From Methylotenera_A sp031422335 (lineage in GTDB: Bacteria; Pseudomonadota; Gammaproteobacteria; Burkholderiales; Methylophilaceae): a stretch of DNA of 64,000 nucleotides. The stretch is taken from NCBI GenBank assembly GCA_031422335.1, contig JANOQW010000008.1, forward strand, positions 102,751-166,750, in the 5' to 3' direction. Position 1 is the first letter of the stretch. Each line of letters begins with the position of its first letter. The translations under genes and the position numbers were made by a program. Under the pieces are notes generated by a model, which saw only the letters and a program-made list of their open reading frames with translations, was not told the origin of the DNA and searched no databases. Positions 50,738-58,844 of the stretch are shown one piece after another.

Positions 50738-51868
50738 ATGACGCTTGAAAATAGCATTGATGTATTATTGTTTGGACAGAATTTGCCCACAGCAGGCTTG
50801 CCCACGCGCTGCCAAATAAATAGCGACTCGCTGACTTTAGACGAACAATCGCTCAATATTAGCTTTGGTAAACTCACCGCCGAAGTGGGTGGTTTTGATC
50901 ACGACCAATTGCAATTGCATTGGCAAGATAATGACGATGGTTATATGCTGATACCAAGCGACAAAGCAGGCCAGCAAGCGCTGCGCGCTGCCTTGCCAGC
51001 GCACGCAGTTCAAGGCTTAAAAGGTTGGCATAGCAGCACCAAAAGCCAAAGCATGGTGTGGAACAGCGTGCTGTATGGTGCTGGTTTTTTGCTGTTGTCA
51101 GCCATTCTGGTGGTGTGGCAATATGACCGCGTACTCACATTTGCAGCTAACCAAGTATCGATGGAAACCGAGAAAAAACTTGGTGAGTCTGTATTAAAAT
51201 CGATTAGCAGTAGTGAGAATTTTTTAAAAGAAGGCGCAGCGGTAGATGCGGTAAAAAAAATTGGTACGCAGTTAACCGCAGGCTCGCGTTATCAATATCA
51301 ATGGTATGTGGTGAAAGATGACAGCATTAACGCTTTTGCCGCGCCGGGTGGCATTATTGTGGTAAATAGCGGGCTGCTTAAAAAAGCTGAACCTAAAGAG
51401 CTTGCTGCGGTATTGGCGCACGAGGTGCAACATATTGAGCAACGCCATTCACTCAAAAATATGCTGCATGCCGCAGGAGTGGGCGCAGTGGTGCTGCTGG
51501 TGTTGGGTGATGCTAATGCAGTATTGATGATTATGGCGCAACAAGTGAGCCAACAATATTTTAGCCGCAAAGTTGAAGCCGATGCCGATATTAAAGGTGC
51601 GCAGTTGCTCACCAAAACCAACATTGACCCGAGTGGTATGCCGAGTTTTTTTAAAAAATTAGCAGCGGAATATAAAGATTTAGATAGCGCACCAGTGTGG
51701 TTATCATCGCACCCAGAAACCTTAGCACGTATTAAAAGTGCCGAGGCTTATGTGGCGGCTAACCCTTGCAAAAGTTGTGTACCTTTAACTTGGGATAAAA
51801 CTAAAATTTTGGCCGAGCTAGGTGACGATTCTAATGAAAACTCAGGTAAAGGCTTGCCCAAAAAATAA
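50738..51868 (+). CDS. M48-family metalloprotease with N-terminal extra domain
   Basis: 376 residues. A soluble N-terminal domain of about 100 residues is followed by a transmembrane helix (about 108-128, SVLYGAGFLLLSAILVVW) and an M48 peptidase domain with the zinc motif HEVQH near 228-232 and the downstream Glu in QYFSRKVEADADIKGAQLL. Related to Oma1/BepA/LoiP proteases that act in membrane quality control. Co-directional with the AIM24 gene (4-bp gap). Confidence 0.87.
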   Translation: MTLENSIDVLLFGQNLPTAGLPTRCQINSDSLTLDEQSLNISFGKLTAEVGGFDHDQLQLHWQDNDDGYMLIPSDKAGQQALRAALPAHAVQGLKGWHSSTKSQSMVWNSVLYGAGFLLLSAILVVWQYDRVLTFAANQVSMETEKKLGESVLKSISSSENFLKEGAAVDAVKKIGTQLTAGSRYQYQWYVVKDDSINAFAAPGGIIVVNSGLLKKAEPKELAAVLAHEVQHIEQRHSLKNMLHAAGVGAVVLLVLGDANAVLMIMAQQVSQQYFSRKVEADADIKGAQLLTKTNIDPSGMPSFFKKLAAEYKDLDSAPVWLSSHPETLARIKSAEAYVAANPCKSCVPLTWDKTKILAELGDDSNENSGKGLPKK

Positions 51869-51877
51869 CAACCCAAA

Positions 51878-52816
51878 TTAATGTTTGGGCATGCCGTTCT
51901 TTTGAGTAGGGCTGGCAGCCAATACCAGAGAGGGTTCCAGCAGTGCCTGCACGGCATCGACGGCATCAAAGCGATATTGTTTATTGCAAAAATCGCAATT
52001 CACTTCTATTTTGCCTAACTCTGCCAATATGCTTTCAACCTCAGGTGCGCCCAGCAAGCGCAACATATTACCCACTTTGGCCTTGCTGCAACTACATCTA
52101 AATTGGGTTGGTTTTGCCTCAAATAAACGTACATCTTCTTCTGCAAATAGTCGCATCAGTAAAGTTTCTGGCGCTAGATTTTGCAGCTCATCATCGGTAA
52201 CAGTCTCTGCCAGTATATTCACACGGTTCCATGCATCATGGTCTTGATTGAGATAGTCCGTTTCACCTATATTTGGTAACTTTTGCAGCAACATGCCACT
52301 GGCGCTCATACCATCGCAATGCAGCCAAAGTGACGTATCAATTTGTTGGCTACGCAGCATATAATTTTGTAGCATCTGCGCAATGGTGCTGCCCTCAATA
52401 GGTACGATGCCTTGGTAAGCTTCGCCATCAACGGGGTCTAGTGTGATGATAAAGTGACCATGATTGATTAAATCGATAAAGCTAAGATTGCCTAAGTTAG
52501 CTGTCTCTGCGTCATCCCATTTGGCCGTAGCGCGCATTTTTAGGTCATGACTGCATTCCACCACCAGTAATTTTAACGCACCTTTACTTTGCAATTGCAA
52601 CACTAACGCACCCTGCATTTTTAGCGTGGCAGAAAGTAGGGCGCTCGCTGCCATCAGCTCGCCCAGTGCAATTTTTAACACTGGCGGTAAAGTTTGGTGC
52701 TGCATGGCCAGTTGAAAAGTTTGGTTTAAATGCACCAAGTTGCCACGAATTGGTGTGGGCTTATTTAATTGGTCTTCAAATAAAAAATGATGCAGTGAAT
52801 CGGCTGAGGTTGTCAT
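51878..52816 (-). CDS. hslO: Hsp33 redox-regulated chaperone
   Basis: 312 residues from ATG 52816; E. coli Hsp33 has 292. The chaperone domain (about 1-230) is followed by the zinc/redox site CSCS near 240 and CDFC near 273. Zn release on oxidation activates chaperone function. The C-terminal 25-residue extension beyond RFDAVDAVQ (LLEPSLVLAAS...GMPKH) is encoded by a type B palindromic repeat copy. A frame extension to 52873 is probably not translated. Confidence 0.94.
   Translation of the reverse strand: MTTSADSLHHFLFEDQLNKPTPIRGNLVHLNQTFQLAMQHQTLPPVLKIALGELMAASALLSATLKMQGALVLQLQSKGALKLLVVECSHDLKMRATAKWDDAETANLGNLSFIDLINHGHFIITLDPVDGEAYQGIVPIEGSTIAQMLQNYMLRSQQIDTSLWLHCDGMSASGMLLQKLPNIGETDYLNQDHDAWNRVNILAETVTDDELQNLAPETLLMRLFAEEDVRLFEAKPTQFRCSCSKAKVGNMLRLLGAPEVESILAELGKIEVNCDFCNKQYRFDAVDAVQALLEPSLVLAASPTQKNGMPKH
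51907..51949 (+). repeat. Palindromic repeat element, type B, forming the hslO C-terminus
   Basis: TAGGGCTGGCAGCCAATACCAGAGAGGGTTCCAGCAG matches the type B copies at 62876 and 63828 around the core GCCAATACCAGA. It encodes the last ordinary codons of hslO. Confidence 0.65.
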
Positions 52817-52860
52817 GGATAATATTTTAACATTAGCCACCGAGTTAATTTTATAGATAA

Positions 52861-52889
52861 TAAAAAAGCCCACGTAAAACGTGGGCTTT
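52861..52889 (-). terminator. Intrinsic terminator after the TonB receptor gene
   Basis: AAAGCCCACGT pairs with ACGTGGGCTTT around AAA (52865-52889), with a T tract on the minus strand. It lies 34 bp after the receptor stop codon. Confidence 0.88.
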
Positions 52890-52922
52890 GAAAAAACTAA
52901 TTTACTTAAAAATTGTAAATTC

Positions 52923-55208
52923 TTAAAAGTTATAAATCAACGTAGCACGGCCAGTAATCGGCGAGCCTGGGGTAATATTGTTATTGTTATGCGCATAAAG
53001 CGCATATTCTTTGTTGGTTAAGTTTTCTAAGTTGACTTGTAGGCTCAATTTTTCGCTGAATTTTCCGTAAATTGCTGCATCATAACGCGTATAGCCAGGC
53101 AATAAAGTACTTTGCGATACAGTAGGTGAAAGCGCATAGCGTTCTGAAGTGCTGACAATACCCAGTGCAACCGCCCACATATCGTTAATTTCGTATTTGT
53201 TCCATAGTGATAATGTGCGATCTGGCGTTTGGCCTAATTCTGCACCTTTAGGGATTGTGCTTGCAGCGGTAGAGTTGACCTGTGTTTTTGTTACTTCACC
53301 ATCTTGGAAGGCTATGCCACCAAAAATACTCCACTTGTCTGTAATGTCACCAGTAATCCCCAGTTCTACACCTTTAGTTTCTTGGCCGTCTAGCAGTATA
53401 GAGTTTGTTGCAGGGTTGCTTGGGTCAGCAATCTGAACATTCTCACGCTCCAGTTTATACACTGCAGCTGTTAGCGCAAGATTTGGGTTCACATCCCATT
53501 TTGCACCCACTTCATAATTGATGAATTTTTCAGGCTTAAATGCCTGTGAGCTTAAAGTCAGCGAAGTTAATTGATCGCCAGCTCTTGGCACATATGAAAC
53601 ACTATAGTTACCATATAATGAAACAGCTTCTACTGGCTTAAAGATTAAACCTGCACGTGGAGATAAGAAAGTGTCAGTAATATTGAAGCTTTCGGATATA
53701 GTAGTGCCTACACCAAGTCTTCTCACGCCATCAAAATCTGTAGTAAAACGGTCATGACGCAAACCAACAATGGCTTGCCATTGCTCAGTTAGCTTAATTT
53801 GATCTTGCACATAAAAACCGACTACGTTGACGGTTGATTCGTTATCGCGGAAGGCATTTGTAGTATTGGCTAAGTTTGGTCTAAACACTACAGGCGTATT
53901 GCCTATGCCTGTTGTGTTATTAGTGTTGATTGTTAAGCCAGTGGTTGCATCATTAAAAAAGCCTGCTAAACGCGAGTTTTCAGTATCTTGCGTAGTTAGC
54001 TCAAGACCTGCTAATAACTTATGTTCAACACTGCCCCATTGCGCCGTGTACGTAAGATCGGTTTGGTTGATTAAGTTTTCACGGTCGGTAAAATCAACAT
54101 AAGCTTCTAATCCTAAAGTACCCGTTAAGCTGACTGGACTGGCCGCATATACGTTTTGGTAAAACTTATTATAGTTGGCATAACGGGTGCTATTTTTAAG
54201 GCCAATGCCATTATCAAACGCATGCTCTATTGTTGCATTAAATGCAACTGTTTCAGTTTCTGTTGGACTTAATTTAGCGCTGCCATAAAATGCATCTTCG
54301 TTGTCTAGATTAAACGGGCGTCTATCAAAATCAGGGTTGGCTGCGCTCAATGCACCAGCTTTAGTGGCTGTGGCAGGTATGCCGCGGTCGGCAATACGTT
54401 CGTCTTTAAAATATTCCATGCCCAACACAATTTTAGTTTTATCAGATGGCTTAATGGTAACCGTTGGTGCAATGCCGTAACGTTCAATATCTACGCCATC
54501 ACGATATGAGCCTGAATCTTCATAAACCGCATTAATACGAAATGCAATTTCATCGTTAATTGCTTGGCCATAATCACCCGAAATACGTTTGTAGTCATAT
54601 GCGCCATAGCTAGCCATAAATTCAGCCACTGGATCCCAGCCTGCTTGTTTGCTCACGCGATTAATCGCACCGCCTGCACCGCCACGACCAAATGCCATGC
54701 CGTTTGGGCCTTTTAACACTTCTAAACGGTCAGTTTTATAAAGGTCGCGATAAGTCTGTACGTCATCGCGCAAGCCATCTACAAATAAATCACCCGTGGT
54801 GATATTGCCACGGAAAATCAACGCATCACGATTGCCTTCACCTTGTGCAGCTTGCACACCAGGCACATATTGCACTGCTTGGCCAATGCTTTGTATTGAC
54901 TGATCTTTAATCAAATCTTGCGGAATAACAGTAATCGCTTGTGGCGTATCGCGCAATTCGGTATCGGTTCTAGTAGAAGAGCTGCTTTTTTTGGCGTTGT
55001 AGCCTTTAACAGGTTGTGTATCACTAATACGCGGCGCAGTAACATCGACTTGGGGCAAGTTAATATCGCTAGTTTCTGCAAAGCTAGCATTAGCGAATAA
55101 TGCTGAGCCGAATAATGCTGAGCCGAATAATGCCGAGTTAAGCAAAACGCCACGAATGGCTAAGCGCAATGTTGAAAGTTTGGGTTTATTTGTGGTTAGT
55201 GTACTCAT
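52923..55208 (-). CDS. TonB-dependent siderophore receptor
   Basis: 761 residues from ATG 55208 (AGGA 7 bases upstream; the frame also begins with TTG at 55214). Signal peptide, then a plug domain about 55-175 (RDTPQAITVIPQDLIKDQ...FGRGGAGGAINRVSK), then a 22-strand barrel ending in aromatic YNF. The GYNAKKSSSSTRTDTELRD segment and the plug motif resemble ferric-hydroxamate/FhuE-FcuA-type receptors. A Fur-like box lies upstream. Signal peptide carries a tandem 5-residue repeat (FGSAL). Confidence 0.92.
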   Translation of the reverse strand: MSTLTTNKPKLSTLRLAIRGVLLNSALFGSALFGSALFANASFAETSDINLPQVDVTAPRISDTQPVKGYNAKKSSSSTRTDTELRDTPQAITVIPQDLIKDQSIQSIGQAVQYVPGVQAAQGEGNRDALIFRGNITTGDLFVDGLRDDVQTYRDLYKTDRLEVLKGPNGMAFGRGGAGGAINRVSKQAGWDPVAEFMASYGAYDYKRISGDYGQAINDEIAFRINAVYEDSGSYRDGVDIERYGIAPTVTIKPSDKTKIVLGMEYFKDERIADRGIPATATKAGALSAANPDFDRRPFNLDNEDAFYGSAKLSPTETETVAFNATIEHAFDNGIGLKNSTRYANYNKFYQNVYAASPVSLTGTLGLEAYVDFTDRENLINQTDLTYTAQWGSVEHKLLAGLELTTQDTENSRLAGFFNDATTGLTINTNNTTGIGNTPVVFRPNLANTTNAFRDNESTVNVVGFYVQDQIKLTEQWQAIVGLRHDRFTTDFDGVRRLGVGTTISESFNITDTFLSPRAGLIFKPVEAVSLYGNYSVSYVPRAGDQLTSLTLSSQAFKPEKFINYEVGAKWDVNPNLALTAAVYKLERENVQIADPSNPATNSILLDGQETKGVELGITGDITDKWSIFGGIAFQDGEVTKTQVNSTAASTIPKGAELGQTPDRTLSLWNKYEINDMWAVALGIVSTSERYALSPTVSQSTLLPGYTRYDAAIYGKFSEKLSLQVNLENLTNKEYALYAHNNNNITPGSPITGRATLIYNF
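55095..55139 (-). repeat. Tandem 15-bp repeat in the receptor signal peptide
   Basis: Three consecutive 15-bp units (GAATAATGCTGAGCC, twice exact, third with three changes) encode ALFGS repeats in the hydrophobic core of the signal peptide. Copy number could change by slippage without breaking the frame. Confidence 0.8.
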
Positions 55209-55270
55209 GTGCAATCCTGATTGTGCGTTAAATAATGGCGGGCTAAATGTATAGCCTAAATATTAACACA

Positions 55271-55289
55271 AATGAGAATTGTTACTATT
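55271..55289. promoter_or_regulatory. Fur-like box upstream of the TonB receptor
   Basis: AATGAGAATTGTTACTATT resembles the Fur consensus (AATGAGAATNATTATCATT-type), about 65 bp upstream of the start codon. It would give iron-repressed expression, as for most siderophore receptors. Confidence 0.5.
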
Positions 55290-55318
55290 TGTATCTTGAT
55301 GAGTTGATAAAAAAATGA

Positions 55319-56272
55319 TCAAATAGTGATGTAATTGTTGTAAATCTGCGATTTTTGCCGAGGAATATTTTTGAGCTGCCAATTGGCGATTGCCCAAACC
55401 CAAATCTCGTGCAAGTTTGCATTTTTTAGCCAATTAGGCGGGTTTTGACCTAAAAACTGCAACGCCTCAAACACCAATACTGGCGCGGCTTGTGGCGTGA
55501 TAGCGGTGGCTAGTGTTTGTTTACTTAATTTTTCACCTTGCGTATTTACTGCCACTGGTACGTGCGCATAGTAGGGGGCAGAAAAACCTAAAAGCTGCTG
55601 CAAATAGATTTGCCGTGGCGTTGAATCGAGTAAATCGGCACCGCGCACAACATGCGTCACGCCTTGTTCAAAGTCATCTACCACCACTGCCAATTGGTAA
55701 GCAAATAATCCATCTTTGCGCTGTAAAATAAAATCGCCAATATCGCGCGCTAAATTCTGCGCTACTTCACCTTGAATCATATCTGTAAAGCTTTTATTTT
55801 TATCTAAAACTATTGCCCTGTAAGCCGCATGGATATTAGTTGGTAGGGCATGCCATTTTAAGCCAACTTTAGGGTGACAAGTTCTTGGATAAATTAAACC
55901 ATCGATGCCTTGCGTATTACTAGAATCTGCAATTTCTTTACGGCTGCAAGTGCATGCATAAACTAAGCCATCTTGTTTTAATTTAGTTAAATAATTTTCG
56001 TAAAAATCGTCGCGTTGGCTTTGGTAAACAATATCGCCATCCCACTCAAAACCAAACGCTTCTAGTGTACGTAAAATATCGTCTGCCGCGCCTGCCATTT
56101 CGCGTGGTTTGTCCACATCTTCCATACGAATCAACCACTTGCCATGGTTGGCTTTGGCATCACAATAGCTGGCGACTGCAGCTACTAAACTACCAAAATG
56201 TAGCGGGCCAGTGGGTGAGGGCGCAAACCGACCCACATAATTAGCGTGAAGATTAGTGAATGCGGTGGACAT
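55319..56272 (-). CDS. gluQ: Glutamyl-Q tRNA(Asp) synthetase
   Basis: 317 residues. Attaches glutamate to queuosine at the anticodon wobble base of tRNA-Asp. HIGH-type motif RFAPSPTGPLHFGSLVAA near the N-terminus, zinc site CTCSR...CH, and the KLSKQ motif near 250, with no anticodon-binding domain, distinguish it from GltX. Near residue 155 the protein reads HALPTNIHAAYRAI, a few residues longer than usual and encoded by a palindromic repeat copy. Start at ATG 56272; it overlaps the DUF3301 gene by 20 bp. Confidence 0.93.
   Translation of the reverse strand: MSTAFTNLHANYVGRFAPSPTGPLHFGSLVAAVASYCDAKANHGKWLIRMEDVDKPREMAGAADDILRTLEAFGFEWDGDIVYQSQRDDFYENYLTKLKQDGLVYACTCSRKEIADSSNTQGIDGLIYPRTCHPKVGLKWHALPTNIHAAYRAIVLDKNKSFTDMIQGEVAQNLARDIGDFILQRKDGLFAYQLAVVVDDFEQGVTHVVRGADLLDSTPRQIYLQQLLGFSAPYYAHVPVAVNTQGEKLSKQTLATAITPQAAPVLVFEALQFLGQNPPNWLKNANLHEIWVWAIANWQLKNIPRQKSQIYNNYITI
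55813..55851 (-). repeat. Palindromic repeat element inside gluQ
   Basis: 39 bp, reverse orientation: TTGCCCTGTAAGCC, loop GCATGGATATT (offset by one), right arm ending GGTAGGGCAT. In frame it encodes ALPTNIHAAYRA. Confidence 0.8.
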
Positions 56273-56594
56273 TACTTTCAACAGAGTCACGTTGAACGTA
56301 AGGCGGAATATGCCAAGTTTGCAGTTGCTTACCTAGCAATTGCAAGTGACATTGCATGCGCTCGGCACCGCTGGCGCTTACTTCAAATTCGTACACGCGC
56401 TGCAATTGTGCATGGCCACGGCTATCGCGCCCAAGCCGTATTTGTGTGCAGGCCACACTTTCATCCAGCAATTGCAGCTGCCAGCGCCCAGCCAACTCGC
56501 GCCCAATATTCACCGCCACCTCGCGCTTGGCAATGCTATCTAGCCAAAACCACGCAGCGGCAATTAATACAGCTAACAAAATAAATTCGAACAT
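56253..56594 (-). CDS. DUF3301 family protein
   Basis: 113 residues. N-terminal transmembrane helix (FEFILLAVLIAAAWFWLDSI), then the family signature AVNIGRELAGRWQLQLLDESVACTQIRLGRDSRG and ending HIPPYV. Function unknown. It overlaps the gluQ start, so the two genes are co-expressed. Confidence 0.85.
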   Translation of the reverse strand: MFEFILLAVLIAAAWFWLDSIAKREVAVNIGRELAGRWQLQLLDESVACTQIRLGRDSRGHAQLQRVYEFEVSASGAERMQCHLQLLGKQLQTWHIPPYVQRDSVESNVHRIH

Positions 56595-56710
56595 ATGATA
56601 TTTACAACAAAACTAATTAACTTAAACTATAGCAATCTAATATGCGTAATTTATTATAATTTTCAATAGATTGTGCGATATTATTAAAATAATTATTTAA
56701 GTTACTTTTT

Positions 56711-57397
56711 ATGACAGAAGCCAACAACATTTATTCACGCGAGCAGCAAGCGCTAGAAGTCTATATTAAGCTGCTCACTACCAAAGGTTTTGGGCCAGAT
56801 ACCTTTGTGCCGCGCATTAATTTTTTAAATAGATTGATGCCACTGTTGTCAGGCAAAGAGCCGAATGGCGGCGTTTATCGTGGCGTGATAGAAATGCTGA
56901 TGGATACTGTTTCCGCTGCAGATTGGCCAGAAAGTCTAGTGATCTCGCGCGAATATTATCCGTTTTGGATTGACGATTTAAAAGCCGTATCTAACCTAAG
57001 CAAAAGCGCTACTGTAGATGCGCTGCCTATTCTTTGGCAGCCAGTAGAGGTGGCTTTAAGCGATTTGTGGCACACGGTAGATGCCGAGAAATTTGGCACC
57101 ACCGATGCATGGGCGTTGAAGGCCTACACTAAGGCTTTGCGCTTTGAAAACGCAGACCAAACCTTAATAGATACGCGCCTAAAATTGGCCAAAATTTTAT
57201 TGGTGCGCATGCGCGATGCGCCCGATAAAAATAACAAAATTTATCGCACGGTGGTAGATGCGACATTGCCTTTGTTTGAAGTAAAGAAGAATCGCCGCTT
57301 GTTTTTGGTGGTGGTGCGCGAGTTTTTCCACTTTTGGGCAGGTAACCCAGACGCAGATAAATACATTCTCAACTCGAATACGGTCAGCATGCTTTAA
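56711..57397 (+). CDS. Hypothetical protein, all-helical
   Basis: 228 residues, no signal peptide, no recognised domain. The sequence is mostly helical with many aromatic residues (FWIDDLKAV, FFHFWAGNPDADKY). Soluble, probably cytoplasmic. It lies alone between the DUF3301 gene (divergent, 116 bp) and the amt promoter region. Codon use looks ordinary for the window, so it is likely a real lineage gene. Confidence 0.75.
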   Translation: MTEANNIYSREQQALEVYIKLLTTKGFGPDTFVPRINFLNRLMPLLSGKEPNGGVYRGVIEMLMDTVSAADWPESLVISREYYPFWIDDLKAVSNLSKSATVDALPILWQPVEVALSDLWHTVDAEKFGTTDAWALKAYTKALRFENADQTLIDTRLKLAKILLVRMRDAPDKNNKIYRTVVDATLPLFEVKKNRRLFLVVVREFFHFWAGNPDADKYILNSNTVSML

Positions 57398-57408
57398 GCT
57401 AACAATTC

Positions 57409-57454
57409 GCACTAATCTAGTGCTAGTTAAAGTGCATTGCACTAGCATAGTGCA
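57409..57454. promoter_or_regulatory. Two NtrC binding sites upstream of amt
   Basis: GCAC-TAATCTA-GTGC at 57409-57423 and TGCAC-TAGCATA-GTGCA at 57438-57454 both fit the NtrC pattern GCAC-N7-GTGC. Their centres are 30 bp (about three helical turns) apart and 68-97 bp upstream of the sigma-54 promoter. Confidence 0.8.
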
Positions 57455-57505
57455 TAATATTCTCACAGCCATTTAAAATCCCTTTAAAATCAATGACTAT
57501 TCTGC

Positions 57506-57521
57506 TGGCGTAAAATTTGCT
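57506..57521 (+). promoter_or_regulatory. Sigma-54 (-24/-12) promoter of amt
   Basis: TGGCGTAAAATTTGCT: GG and GC are separated by exactly 10 bases and the -12 half TTGCT is perfect. It sits 60 bp before the amt ATG, downstream of two NtrC sites, so amt is induced by nitrogen limitation. Confidence 0.85.
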
Positions 57522-57580
57522 TAACTAATATGTTGTTTTTGCATCAATAATTAATTAAAAACTATTTTGGGGAGTGTTTT

Positions 57581-58771
57581 ATGGAGGCATTAGTATCCGC
57601 CAATGACGTGCTGTTTGTGTTGCTGGGCGCCATTATGGTGCTGGCTATGCATGCGGGTTTCGCGTTTTTAGAGCTTGGCACCGTTCGTAGCAAAAACCAA
57701 GTCAATGCTTTGGTTAAAATCATGGTCGATTTTTCAGTATCGACCATGGCGTATTTTTTCATCGGCTACGGCATTGCTTATGGTGTCGATTTTTTTAGTG
57801 GTGCAGAAGTATTGGCCGAAAAAAATGGCTTTGGCTTAGTTAAGTTCTTCTTTTTGCTCACTTTTGCAGCCGCTATTCCAGCAATTGTGTCTGGTGGTAT
57901 TGCAGAGCGTGCTAGATTTAACCCACAAATTGCGGCCACATTTTTAATTGTCGGTTTTGTTTATCCATTTTTTGAAGGCATTGCTTGGAACAAGCATTAC
58001 GGCTTTCAAGATTGGTTATTGGCTAATTTTGGCGCTACCTTTCACGATTTTGCAGGTTCAGTCGTGGTGCATGCCATGGGTGGCTGGTTAGCGTTAGCCG
58101 CTGTAATATTGCTGGGCGCACGCACTGGACGCTATAGTAAAGAAGGCAAATTACATGCTTATCCGCCTTCTAACATTCCATTCTTAGCGCTAGGCGCATG
58201 GATACTCACCGTGGGCTGGTTTGGCTTTAACGTGATGTCGGCACAAGCGGTGCAAGGTATCTCTGGCTTGGTGGCGGTAAACTCGCTCATGGCCTTGGTG
58301 GGTGGTACTTTGGCTGCTACTTTACTAGGTAAAAATGACCCGGGTTTTGTACATAATGGCCCACTGGCTGGCTTGGTGGCGGTGTGTGCGGGTTCAGATA
58401 TTATGCACCCACTTGGTGCGCTAGCGACTGGTGCGGTGGCTGGTGGCTTATTTGTATGGGCGTTTACGTTGACGCAAAACCGCTTGAAAATTGATGATGT
58501 ACTCGGTGTATGGCCATTGCATGGTTTGTGTGGCGCATGGGGCGGTTTGGCTGCTGGTATTTTCGGTTTAAAAAGCATGGGCGGTTTAGGTGGCGTTTCA
58601 TTTGTGTCACAACTTATCGGCACAGGTTTAGGTATTGTTATTGCCTTAGCTGGCGGCGTGATTGTATATGGGGGACTCAAGGCAATTGTTGGTATCCGCA
58701 TGAGCCAAGAAGACGAATTTGAAGGTGCCGATTTAAGCATTCATAAAATTCCTGCAAGATCTGAAGACTAG
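57581..58771 (+). CDS. amt: Ammonium transporter Amt
   Basis: 396 residues, eleven transmembrane helices. Motifs: LEAL near the N-terminus, FLELGTVRSKNQVNAL, DFAGSVVVHAMGG (Asp/His pore region) near 155-168, and HGLCGAWGGLAAGIFG with the second pore histidine near 312. It lacks an N-terminal signal peptide found in some Amts. No glnK/glnB gene is adjacent, though amtB is usually paired with one. Controlled by NtrC/sigma-54 sites upstream. An intrinsic terminator follows. Confidence 0.94.
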   Translation: MEALVSANDVLFVLLGAIMVLAMHAGFAFLELGTVRSKNQVNALVKIMVDFSVSTMAYFFIGYGIAYGVDFFSGAEVLAEKNGFGLVKFFFLLTFAAAIPAIVSGGIAERARFNPQIAATFLIVGFVYPFFEGIAWNKHYGFQDWLLANFGATFHDFAGSVVVHAMGGWLALAAVILLGARTGRYSKEGKLHAYPPSNIPFLALGAWILTVGWFGFNVMSAQAVQGISGLVAVNSLMALVGGTLAATLLGKNDPGFVHNGPLAGLVAVCAGSDIMHPLGALATGAVAGGLFVWAFTLTQNRLKIDDVLGVWPLHGLCGAWGGLAAGIFGLKSMGGLGGVSFVSQLIGTGLGIVIALAGGVIVYGGLKAIVGIRMSQEDEFEGADLSIHKIPARSED

Positions 58772-58811
58772 CTGTAGATTAATTTCTTTTATTTAGTTTC
58801 GACCTTAAAAT

Positions 58812-58844
58812 AACGCCATGCTAAAATAAAGCATGGCGTTTTTT
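58812..58844 (+). terminator. Intrinsic terminator after amt overlapping the ispD start codon
   Basis: AACGCCATGCT (58812-58822) pairs perfectly with AGCATGGCGTT (58830-58840), then TTTT. The ispD ATG (58833-58835) lies inside the right arm, so the terminator of amt and the ispD initiation region are the same bases. Confidence 0.8.
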
